This document shows, in pieces, positions 24,479-34,141 of a DNA stretch of 64,000 bases (position 1 is the stretch's first letter; the number at the start of each line of letters is the position of its first letter). The stretch spans positions 481 through 64,480 of the forward strand of contig KQ965815.1 of NCBI GenBank assembly GCA_001574975.1. The letters run 5' to 3'. The notes under the pieces were generated by a model that was given only the letters and a program-made list of their open reading frames with translations, searched no databases and was not told where the DNA came from. This DNA comes from Gonapodya prolifera JEL478. Taxonomy: Eukaryota; Monoblepharomycota; Monoblepharidomycetes; Monoblepharidales; Gonapodyaceae. Position numbers and translations under genes: made by a program.

Positions 24479-25485
24479 ATGTCTCGACCGGAACACACCG
24501 CGCCGCCCGAAATCGTGGGTTGGAATCTGTCCCTCTCTCTCTCTTTTACTGGTCCACATCCCTTCCGTCTCTGGCTCAGTTCTACAATGAATCCGAAGCA
24601 TCGAAGTACACGCAAAACTCGCGCATTATGCAGATCCAAGCAGATATGACCACGCGTGCTCTCGAGCTCCTCAACCTCCCTCCCGACGAGCCTTACTACC
24701 TCCTGGACATCGGATGTGGGTCGGGGCTGTCGGGCGAGGTCCTGGAAGAGGAAGGGCACATCTGGGTCGGACTGGACATCAGCGAGGCCATGCTCGGTGA
24801 GTCGGTCAATGTCCACCCCTGCTCCATACATTTTGGCCCATGTGTCGCCTCATGTGTCGCTCACGCCCACTCCACAGACGTCGCCAACGAACGTGAAGTG
24901 GACGGCGACCTCTTCCTGTACGACATCGGGCACGGCCTCGGGTTCCGCCCTGGCACATTCGACGGCGCCATCTCCGTTTCCGTTTTACAATGGCTCTGCA
25001 ACGCCGACCGGTCCTCCCACGTGCCCAAACGCCGCCTCGCGCGGTTCTTCACAACGCTGTACTCGTCACTCACGAGGGGGGGTAGGGCAGTATTCCAGTT
25101 CTACCCCGAAAACCCGGACCAGATCGAGCTTATCGTGTCGTCGGCAATGGTGGCCGGGTTCACGGGCGGGCTTGTGGTGGATTACCCGAATTCGACCCGG
25201 GCAAAGAAATATTTCCTCGTCTTGTTCGCCGGATCCCCCGACAACTCCCAACCGCTCCCGCAAGCTCTGGGCACAGACCTCCCCGCAGGTGCGGAACCGT
25301 CCCAGATCGTCAACGCCTCTGCGGGGCGGCGACCGAGACCGGAGAAGACGGGCAAAGGCCAGAAGAGGAAGTCGGTCAAGGACAGGGAGTACATTATGAG
25401 GAAGAAGGAGCTCAATAAGCGCAGGGGGAAGGACGTACCCTTGGATTCAAAGTATACGGGACGGAAGCGGAGTGGAAGGTTTTGA
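24479..25485 (+). CDS. BUD23: 18S rRNA (guanine-N7) methyltransferase Bud23
   Basis: Three exons: 24479-24514, 24580-24796 and 24878-25485; both introns (65 and 81 nt) are GT-AG and keep frame. Start MSRPEHTAPPEI | FYNESEASKYTQNSR is the diagnostic Bud23/WBSCR22 N-terminus. LLDIGCGSGLSGEVLEEEGH is the SAM-binding motif I, GLDISEAML motif II, then GTFDGAISVSVLQWLCNAD and LTRGGRAVFQFYPEN. The basic C-terminus (KTGKGQKRKSVKDREYIMRK and KYTGRKRSGRF) is the usual nuclear/rRNA-binding tail. It methylates a guanine of 18S rRNA with Trm112 and helps export of the small subunit. Pairing with a ribosomal protein gene suggests shared regulation. Confidence 0.95.
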
Positions 25486-26589
25486 GCTAGGTGTGTTGGG
25501 TCGGGGGGGTTGGCGGCGCGGGGTTGGGTGGTTTGACCGAGAGCAGGGCAGTGTTTTGTTTTCTAGAGCATTCGTTGGCCTTTGTATATACATTTAATGT
25601 CGAACTTGGACGTTCTTAATGATTCTTTCCGACCCGAGTTGGAGACGGATCAAGAACACGCTTGCGGATCAAAAGAAGAAGTATTTGAGGAACGTCTTAA
25701 GGCGTGGTGGCGGACTGCGCAGCCACCGGCATTGTTTGGTTGTTCTTGGAGACCCACCGCGGACATTAATGAGATATTTACAGCGAATTCTGCCACTTGG
25801 AAAGTTTTCTCAGACAGTGCTACTGCGAGGGGCTTGGCAGAGCTCCTCGCAAGATGCTGTGGCCAACCTCCTTTGGGACCGCTCATCATCAACACCGGAA
25901 GCATTTGGACTTCACCCAGCGTTTGGACTTCACCCTCGTAAAGAAAAGCGTAACTAGAATCTTACGATTTATAAACGAATGTAAACTGCTACAAATTAAG
26001 TTCCGACTTCGATCCTCAAAACTCGTCTCGCTCGTCTCTCCAGTCACTCGGCGTGACCTCTCATGTCTCTCGTCTCTCTCTCTAGGTTCTCTCCCTCGTA
26101 CTCGTCTCTCGTGCGCCCTCCGCGTGCCCTCAGCCTCACTCAGCAACCCTCGCCCGAATCCCTTCACAAAAGGGTTTGCGACTTACGAGTATGACGGGAA
26201 AGCGACCGAGAAGTTTCGGAAGGAGTCGTGCGAGATGATGGGAATTGGAAAGGATTAACGGTGCAAGGTAGCGCCGCAGTATGAGATTCGCAATATTCGG
26301 CCCAGTCTCAAAGGAGCCACAAAAGGTGTTCCTCCTCTTATCGTTGGTGCCAGCTGCCCGTGTCTCTAAGCGGAAGTGCCCCGCTCGTCTCCATCACGTC
26401 CTTAGATTCCTCCCACAGATGTTGAAGTAATCTGGATTGTATGCGTTTAAGAAGACAGTGGAAGCCATGTTGAATATTCTTTTCAAATACCATCCGAAAC
26501 AGCGCAAAATCTTTTGAGAAACCAGGGTTCTGCCAAAACGTAAATGACAGAATTTCGATCATGGCCCCCAACTGAAAGCTTGTTTGCGT
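25486..26589. other. Intergenic with CT-rich tract
   Basis: No gene I can support. Around 25905-25935 the 17-mer CAGCGTTTGGACTTCACC-type unit is duplicated in tandem. 26015-26115 is a pyrimidine-rich tract with repeated CTCGTCTCTC. Open stretches at 25582-25957 (+) and 26338-26571 (-) may be worn pieces of the local F-box/LRR family but cannot be aligned with confidence. Confidence 0.45.
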
Positions 26590-27445
26590 TCACAGATTTC
26601 TCGCACCCATAACGCCACTTTTCATGAGACCACTGCAACAGTCTCCGTACTCACTCAATGGCTCATGGAACACACAATAGGGCGCCCCGCACCCTTCGCA
26701 GGTCATCAAACATATGGGACAGGATTCCACGGAACAGTCCACTGCACTGCACGTCATCCACCCGTTCCCCACACGATAGCGCTTGCACGTCGGACAAATA
26801 TTCCCGCACCACGTGTGCCCGACAAATGAAGCCGAGGTCTCGACTTCCAGACCGCACACATGGCACACGTGCGGATCCTCGCAGAACAGACAACGATCCC
26901 ACGCACCCCAAGAATACACGGGTCCGTTACTGCACGATACACACAAGCGGGGAAACGATTTGGAGCCGGTGCCCCGGCGACGAGGCTGAGGAACCGTTCG
27001 ACCTTATTTGCCGTATTCGCCGGGACTCTCGATCCTGATTGCATACAGTGAGGAACTCCCTCACGCCCGTGCGGTCAAGCCTGCCAACAAAAGATGCTTC
27101 CCGTAGTGAAGAAAATCCATCTAGAATGCGCAGGATGACGTTGGCGAAGATTTTGCATTCGGATCCATTCAAGTTAACCGAAACAACGCAGGTTGAGAAT
27201 CCAGAGACGTCGTCACGGAAGATGGATCTTTGGAGTGTATCGGTGGCATGTGTGACCACCCCTTGGAATAGTTGGGAGGTCCCGTAGTGGCCGTCGAGTC
27301 GGATCGGTGTTCAAGCCACGCGCTTGTGTCTTCGACGGCTCGGCGAATTGTCCGACACGTTTTCCGAACATTCAAAAGGGAATCCGTTCCGAGAAATGAG
27401 AATATACGGTGAAGGAGCACATTTGGAAGGTATTGAAGGTGTTGA
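26590..27445 (-). CDS. F-box/leucine-rich/Cys-rich protein copy E
   Basis: Reads from ~27445: LLHRIFSFLGTDSLLNVRKT, CRTIRRAVEDTSAWLEH (F-box). The middle part has STCVVSVNLNGSECKIFANV and ILRILDGFSSLREASF, leucine-rich-like. From ~26960: VYSWGAWDRCLFCEDPHVCH, VCGLEVETS, TWCGNICPTCKRYRV, GWMTCSAVDCSVESCPICLM and CEGCGAPYCVFHEPL. This is the clearest version of the cysteine module, with about 17 cysteines and one histidine spaced like a multi-zinc fold. Frame changes near 27280 and 26960 may be introns or damage. No known domain name; family-internal comparison is the only evidence for gene status. Confidence 0.55.
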
Positions 27446-28254
27446 CCCGTTCGGGAGCGCGTTCCTGCCGTAGACTTGTCAACAGAGAAGTTCGGAAAAG
27501 AAGATGATGAGACCTACCAGGCGATGGCAGGAGCGCAAGGGCGAGGGTCATGTCAGGGTGGTTTCTATTTTTGTCAAAACTATTATAAAGACTGCACTCA
27601 GAAACACGAGAGATTTCTCGAATCTACTGAACGTTTAACCTCCAGGTAGACATGCATGGATTTGTGCATACTCAGTCGTGAAGGGTGGCTCAATCATGTA
27701 CATGTTTTGACTTACTGCACAATTAGCACATGCTGTAGCTCCACTTTACAAATCTTGGATTCCAAGATAAATCTGTAACATATTTTAGGTTATACATAAA
27801 TGACTGGTGGAGGCCGGAGGAGGGTTCGAGGGTTGAGGGATGCCTCATGCAGATCTTCATCGACGATGAGGAGACGGAGTGGCGGTAGACAGAATGGCGT
27901 TTTGTTCTGTGCAGAGACGAGCTAGTAGCAACAGCAGCTGTGATTCTGACGCTAGAATGTGTATCGGAACGTGGCAGAGTTCGATTTTCGGTTGGCGAGG
28001 TCTGAAAAAAGAAGCTACGGTCAGTGTTACCCAGATTGCATTAAAAGCACCGGCCACTTCTGCGTGCCCCTAAACTCCCCTCTTTTGTCATACATTTACA
28101 CACTCGTCAGACCGACATCGGCGTAAATCGGTCCCCTTTCTGATCAGTGACCGCTGGTCGGATCGGTAGCGAGGTGGGTGAGGGAGGCCATGTAGAACAC
28201 TTCTCTCTGACTCGGTGCCAGGGAGAGGATTTGAAAGGACCGCAGAATTCGCCA
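27446..28254. other. Intergenic, no gene seen
   Basis: About 800 bp, AT-rich between 27550 and 27800. No recognisable protein or RNA gene; contains the upstream region of copy E and of the next plus-strand gene. Confidence 0.45.
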
Positions 28255-29367
28255 TGCTAAGTCTCTTTACACATCGGAGTCACGGGATTCATATCACATA
28301 GTGAGTGTGTCGTCGGTAGGACGTTTGTGTGAGAAGGCCGATTCACCTTTACGATCACGTCTTCGACTGCTCCTCTTCGGAGCGGCAGGCGTGGAGAGAC
28401 TTTTTCTTCATCTCATCCCATACATCGCGGCTAACACGTGCGGAAACACTCTCATGGCTGCATTCCCTGCAATCTTTGCAAGTGCCATAATGGTAGCACT
28501 CGGTGCCACGAGAGTGGACGGTGCGGCTGCACTGACGACACGGCAGGCAACGAGAGCAGCGTTTGGGTGATTACGCTGGATTGTCAAACGTTCTTGTTAT
28601 TCGTCATAAACACGAAACGCCCCCATCGTGGACGTCTAGGTCCACCTGCAAATTTAGCACTGATTGTGAAGGAGCCCTCTTTTGCCTGAACGGCGCATGC
28701 GGTTGCAGCTCGGGCTTCAATTTGTGTGCAAGTGAGTGTTTGGGGGGACGCGTCGACTTCCGTATTATCTTTATCAACACCTGGCCCTTTTTGATCGAAA
28801 AGATTCCAACTCCAGTTGCTGTTCGGTGAGCTTCGAGAACCACTGGCTTTACGACACTCTTTTGACTTGTTGCGCTCATCTACGTCCCCAACAACCCACC
28901 CACCTACAAACAGTGTTCAAGGCCCTTGCAGGACCCTCTCCTGCTCCCGCTGCTTCGGCAGTAGCTACTGGCATCAATACTACCATGATTATTGGCATCG
29001 TGGTAGCCTTGGTAATCGTGGTCCTGATTATCGTCGCCACCGTATACGTCATGAAGCGACAGGGCAAGATTCTCAAGGACATGTTTGGAGGCGGAGGAAA
29101 CACCGTTGTCGTTAACGAGACGTCGTATGGACCATACATCCCGAACCAAGGGATTGCCGTGAGCGAGCTACTGTTGGGGCAGTCGTGGTCCAAACTCCAA
29201 TGGGCTTCGGATTTCGGCCGGTGCTCCAGCCGATTGGAGGTCCATCCGAGCAGTCGGGGAACACAGGTCCAGGCCAGCAGTATCCCGGGAACAACCAACA
29301 AGTAGTTGCGCCATCGGTGTACAACCAAGGAGGTCAGCCTGGGTACAATCAAAGCAGGCAGTATTAG
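28255..29367 (+). CDS. Single-pass membrane protein with cysteine modules (EB/EGF-like)
   Basis: Ectodomain blocks: CIPCNLCKCHNGSTRCHESG with RCGCTDDTAGNE (~28460-28560), then after a GTGATT..TAG intron STCKFSTDCEGALFCLNGAC and GCSSGFNLCA (~28640-28730). A transmembrane helix follows, MIIGIVVALVIVVLIIVATV (~28985-29045), then basic KRQGK, GGGGNTVVVNETSYGPYIPN and a Pro/Gly/Gln-rich tail (GPGQQYPGNNQQVVAPSVYN) ending SRQY at 29367. That tail needs a frame change near 29150, where a small intron or a shift must lie. The start is uncertain (an ATG at 28255 followed by a GTGAGT donor is possible). Likely a cell-surface receptor or adhesin; no ligand or partner can be told. Confidence 0.55.
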
Positions 29368-29886
29368 GTGTAAGAAGTGTCGTTTGGACTTCCGTTGTGC
29401 TGGAAGTACAGCCTATTGGCCTAAAGTTTTGAAAAACTATTGAGATGTATATCTATAAATGGTAGTTGCAAATCAACAGATTGAAACCTCTGATATTGTG
29501 GATTCGATCCACGACGTCGAACAACGCCATGATACTTGTCCCTCGAATCACTGTTTCACATGCTGAAGCAGAAATGGATTTTCCCCGCACCACCCCTATT
29601 GATTCACTTCGGCAAAAAATAAAAATGGAAGCGCTACTCGTTGCAACCTCTTATATCGCCATCAATTTTCCACCATTAGCATAATGCTCTCATAAGTTTT
29701 CGATTCAGTCCTTGATGAAAGCAAACCGTCATAAACGAAAGAACAGAACTCAGCTTCCCTCGCGTTTGCAACTCACTCGGAAAAGCTTCCCCGGTTTGCT
29801 TCCCCCAGATGCTGCATCACTGCGGCGAACTTCGGCGCGGAAGTGATCATGCCACGCGCCCACTCAGCTGGAAGAGCCGTGACGAG
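29368..29886. other. Intergenic, convergent 3' ends
   Basis: About 500 bp AT-rich sequence between two convergent genes. It contains the short palindrome GTGGATTCGATCCAC at about 29497-29511; no tRNA could be built around it. Confidence 0.45.
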
Positions 29887-32232
29887 CTACCACCAAAACA
29901 GGGTATCATCGGAACGTGGACCACAAATTGTGTTACAGTCATTACAACGCACCTTCGAAACCCTCCCCAGTTCGTCCGAGAACGTCGAAGACCTTGATAA
30001 TGCAGGCATTATGCATTTCTCAACAATTGAATCCGCGACAAGACCTCGCGCTCCATCGTGGGGCAGGAACTTGCGCACGTGTAGGGTCGAGGTCAACAAC
30101 TGCAAGTCAACAGGAGTCAGGAGGCAGGAGCAATTCCGCAGACGAGTTCCCTCAATTCAAACCTTGTGCATTGCTTCCCACCAAACTCCTCGCGCTACTA
30201 CAACTCCCGCCGCTGTGTCAAGTTTTGGTGGGAATCGGGAAAAGTCGCATCTGTCCGCCACTTCTTGGGCCACGAGCGATACTCGGTCGTGAAGAGATGC
30301 TTGCAACGACTATCGAAGCATTGTGATTCGATTCATTCGGATTTGGAAACTGTAGTCAAAACCGCATACCTTGTACGCGTCGCTTGCTCCCCCGACGTAC
30401 CCTCGCACGGTCTCAATCCATCCAACAAGCCTTCCCGTCTCTTTCTTATCCCATACAACCCACGAGTCCACGTGGCGTTTTAGCTGTGGGATGACGGACT
30501 TCTCGACCACTTTGACCAATGTCTCTAAGGATGCGTCAGGGTCTGGCGCCGCGGTTGCGTTGGGGAGAGTGGTATCCGAAGACGAGGGCAGAACAAAGCT
30601 CGTAAGAAGACCGTGCCAAGTAGTGGATTCAAGGTCGGGCGGCGACTTTCAACAGGGGTGAGGAAAGTGCTCGTTACGACACAAACAAAATAGACTATGG
30701 GAGAACTCACTGCGTCTAATTCAGTACCCATTATTTCCCATCGCGCCCATAAGTCTACGACGCCGTGAATGCTGTCTCCTCCATAGCCCCTGACAAAATC
30801 CGCGGGATACTTTTGGGCCCAGTCCGCGATACGGGGAAGGACTTGGTCAAGGTCTGAGAAAGTGGGAAGTGAATCACCAAAAAGATGGCGGTGGCGGTTA
30901 CGGAGCGACTCTGGAGTTGAAGAAGTTTGAGCCGCGCTTCGAGACTACGCGACACTAAGACTTGTTCTTACCTAGTCGACGCGTGATGGCAACACTCTGC
31001 TCGGACGTAGTCAAGGGATGATCCAGTTGTACGAAGAGTGTTTGAGGGAGACCGACGACTTCATGGATTCAGCGATTTGATTGGTTAGGTGGTCGAAGAG
31101 GGTATCGTTGGATGACACGGAAGATCGAAGGGACGAGAGCACTGTGGCGATTTGCGAATTGAGGTCGGACAGTGTTGGAATCGCTGAGCGTTCGGGAACT
31201 GGAACAGAAAATGGAGCGCAATGGTCGATTTGCACACTTTCACAAGCTTGACTTCCACGGCCTCACCTGCAAAAGCTCGCGCGGACAATTTCCTCTCCCG
31301 ATTTTCGTCATCAAGCCTCTCTTGTGCTTCCAAAGTCGCCTTCGCTCCCCCGATACGGATATGCTCCTTCTCCCACTCTTCGATGTCCTCGTCGCGGTCG
31401 TCGTCGTCACCCTGTGCGTCCGCCAAGTGCGACGCTATTCCAGCCCGTCGCTCCAATTTCGCCTTCGCTTTGTTTTTGGCACCGAATGCGATGTGATCAC
31501 CTTCGTGGTCTTCGAAAGCTTCTTCGCCTTCATACTCTTGGTCCTCCGTCATGAGACGTGACTCACGGGCCGTGCGGAGGTTGATACAGCACCTGAGCGA
31601 GACGTAAGTGGGACGAAGTCGTCGAAGGTGCCTCCTGACGTCTGGTCTAGACCCCATTCAACTGATTGTTGAGCCCGTCTTTGTTCCCGCAACTTGCGAG
31701 CAGCGAAAATCTGGCCCGCGTCTGGGATGCTGTCCGCATCTATTGCGTCACCTGCAGTGACCTGGGACGAAAAAGGCGAAACGGTGTTCGTCGAAGGCAA
31801 CGCTGGTTGACTTGGGCGAGAGGACGATTCCTTCAACTGGCGAAGGGATTCCTCGTCATATGTCCGCGACTCTGCGCCAGCATCAGTTGCTGCGACAGAC
31901 GTGATGTACTCGGCTCCGCGGTTGAGCTTGCGAGACGCGGTGGACTTCTTGATTTTGAATTCGGACTCTTCCTGGTTCTGATGACAGCTTTCCGAGTTAA
32001 AGCTCTGGAGAGCCGAGAATCCAATCGCTCGATATCTTACCTCGTCATCGCCGAACGAGAGTGCGACCTTCTTGGCTTTACCCTCCTTCTTGGGGCGTTT
32101 TCCAGCTGTCGCAGAGGTCTTCACGATCGCTTCTTCACCCGCCATCGAATCCTGGTTGGCCTGAGAATCATCATCATCCGCGGTGCGCACAACACCAACG
32201 GCCTTTCGTGCTCGGAAGTTGCTGAACGACAT
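29887..32232 (-). CDS. GCFC/PAXBP1 (GC-rich-sequence factor, Ntr2-like) spliceosome protein
   Basis: Starts MSFSNFRARKAVGVVRTADD at 32232. KKVALSFGDDE and FKIKKSTASRKLNRG match the Ntr2/GCFC N-terminal region. Then DADSIPDAGQIFAARKLREQ (typical IPDA..I.AARK.R), and EDIEEWEKEHIRIGG (the conserved W-E..qI..G block). Downstream exons supply a coiled coil (SDLNSQIATVLSSLRSSVSS) and the GCFC domain: LWARWEIMGTELDA, LVKVVEKSVIPQLKRHVDSW, VVWDKKETGRLVGWIETVRG, ending near LHVRKFLPHDGARGLVADSI and IMPALSR. Members act in spliceosome disassembly or in chromatin-linked transcription. At least six introns; the exact C-terminus is uncertain. Confidence 0.8.
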
Positions 32233-32497
32233 CGATCATGAAAGTGAACTGAATGTTACAGATAACGTTCAACACAACGTTTCCAGTCACGTTACACATA
32301 ATAATTAAGCAAGCATAAGTGAAAACGATTTTGACGTGCAAAGTAACGACCAAGAGAAGCTCAAAATAGCACAATGGGGCGGGGGTAGTGTGGTTGGATT
32401 ATGCCGAGGTAGGTGGTAAGTGAGAAATGTGAGGATATCTGTCCGTGGCCCCCAGATGGAATAAAAAGGTAGATTGTTGTTGCCGTTGGTATCGGAT

Positions 32498-33902
32498 TCA
32501 GACATCAGCCAGCGTGGCGGCAGAGCTGGATTGACTGTAACCAGGAACAAGCTTGATGGCTGAGACGCTGCGACGGCGAGGTGCAGTGTTGGCTAGCGCG
32601 GTAGAAGCAAAGGCTGGGAACATTCCAAAGTCGGCGAACTCCAGAGACGATCTGAATGAGTTTGGGTGGAAAACACAAATTGTCAAAAACAAACAGGAAG
32701 CAGAAGGCACCACGAATTGCTCACAGTGGCAGAATGCCCTCAGATCCTGTAGTTAGACTGAATCAAGTTGGGCGAGAGAGAGAGGAAGGACGTCGCTAAA
32801 TGTACAATCCTCCATGCGAAGCTTCACTCACTTTTCAGCGAGACCCCATCCGTCCTTGTAAACTCGCTTCAGCTTTACTCTGTCGCCGACTTCTAGTGTC
32901 AGCTCGTCTTTGGTTGTTGAGTGGTACTACAGCCGGAAAGTGAATAAGTCAAGCAAGCAGTCACAATAAGCTACAGCGGCACCGTCTCACTTGTGTTGCA
33001 ACGGTACACATCGGTCCGACGTATTCCACGTCATTTTGGTTCAGACCACTGGGACCGGCAAGGCGGGCAAAGAGCCAATGTGGCTGTGATGGAAAGGTGA
33101 TCGTGGGTTGAACAAATGCACTCGAAAATCAAGGGGTTCGCAAGACAGAACTAACTGGAGCAAAATTTGCAGGTTCTGGACTTTGTCTTTCCTTCGTTGC
33201 AGGTGCAGATCCGAAAAAGGAAGCGAATGATTCCAGAATCCCCAATTTTCTATCAGGCACACCAAACAGAACACTTGTCAGAAAGGCGCAATAGACGAGA
33301 GAAGGAGCAAAAGCACTCACTTCGTGTCCTCCTCGTCTTCAGCATTACCCTCGACGGTGGCGGACTTCTTCCGAGAGAACCAACATGCAAAACATAAAGC
33401 ACACGTGGCACCAATCCCTGCAATCACACCACCGGCAATGATACCGAGAGAGAGACGTGATCCACTCGCCGGAGGCTGCGAAGGGCTGTATCGTCCGAAA
33501 GGGCCGCGTCAGGGAATTGTGAGAGCTATTGAGGACGCATCGAAAGGTCAGCACCCACGATTCCTTTTCGTTGGAGCCGGTACACGTAGAATTTAATGAG
33601 GCATTCACGCAGTCAGTTCCATTTGTCAATGTAAGGGCAACTACAGTCCCATCGGCGCCAACTAAATGGGGAAAGAGGGGAGACGTGTCGAGATCAAACA
33701 AACAGGACTGGAATCTCCACGAGGGACGCTCAGCAAGCTCACGGTTCTGCTGGGAGCCGTCATCCTTCACCGTGCTCTCAGGGTAAGCGTGCACCGAATT
33801 TGGTGACAACGGTGGATCCAAGTTCACCGGCATTCCGTGAGCCGTGCCGAGTTCCACCAAGAGCATCAGTAGGGATGACGCCACCAACGCTTGAAGCTTC
33901 AT
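32498..33902 (-). CDS. Type I membrane protein with cytosolic SH3 domain
   Basis: Starts MKLQALVASSLLMLLVELGT (signal peptide) at 33902. A short ectodomain contains N-glycosylation sequons (LTNGTDCVNASLNSTC). A transmembrane helix follows in RLSLGIIAGGVIAGIGATCA, with LCFACWF and basic SRKKSATVEGNAEDED. The cytosolic part encodes an SH3 domain: NDVEYVGPMCTVATQ, YHSTTKDELTLEVGDRVKLK, RVYKDGWGLAE, SEGILPL, which is the ALYDY/GD/W/P pattern with the conserved DGWG. The tail ends LADV at 32498. The fold order resembles Fus1- or Sho1-like surface adaptors. Junctions between the SH3 exons near 32835 and 32750 do not all resolve by eye, so the boundaries are provisional. Confidence 0.7.
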
Positions 33903-34141
33903 CTCTTGATGCGGTCTCCTTGGGTATCTTTTGTGGGCGGAGAGGTGGGTTAGGTAAACGTGGATCCTTCACGATTGAACTGAGCACGTCCGAAGCATGC
34001 CGCAAGATGATGGCGCAGCTCACGATATGCGGGCGTTACAACGGAGATACGAATTGATAATAATGCATTGTATTAAGCACGCTTAGTTATCACCCAAGTC
34101 CAAGAGCCAAGTGCTACGAGTATCTCTTTGAAACAGTACTT

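Noticed and set aside
24425-24601. Longer uS13m reading frame starting at 24601
   Set aside because: It would overlap the first exons of BUD23, and the family protein starts at the MFLLGVNVPD block.
26010-26115. CT-rich repeat tract as a possible satellite or CRISPR-like array
   Set aside because: Units are irregular and there are no spacers; simple pyrimidine-rich sequence.
29490-29515. Palindrome resembling a tRNA T-arm (GTGGATCGAATCCAC on the minus strand)
   Set aside because: Loop size is wrong, no A box or acceptor stem can be found at the right distance.
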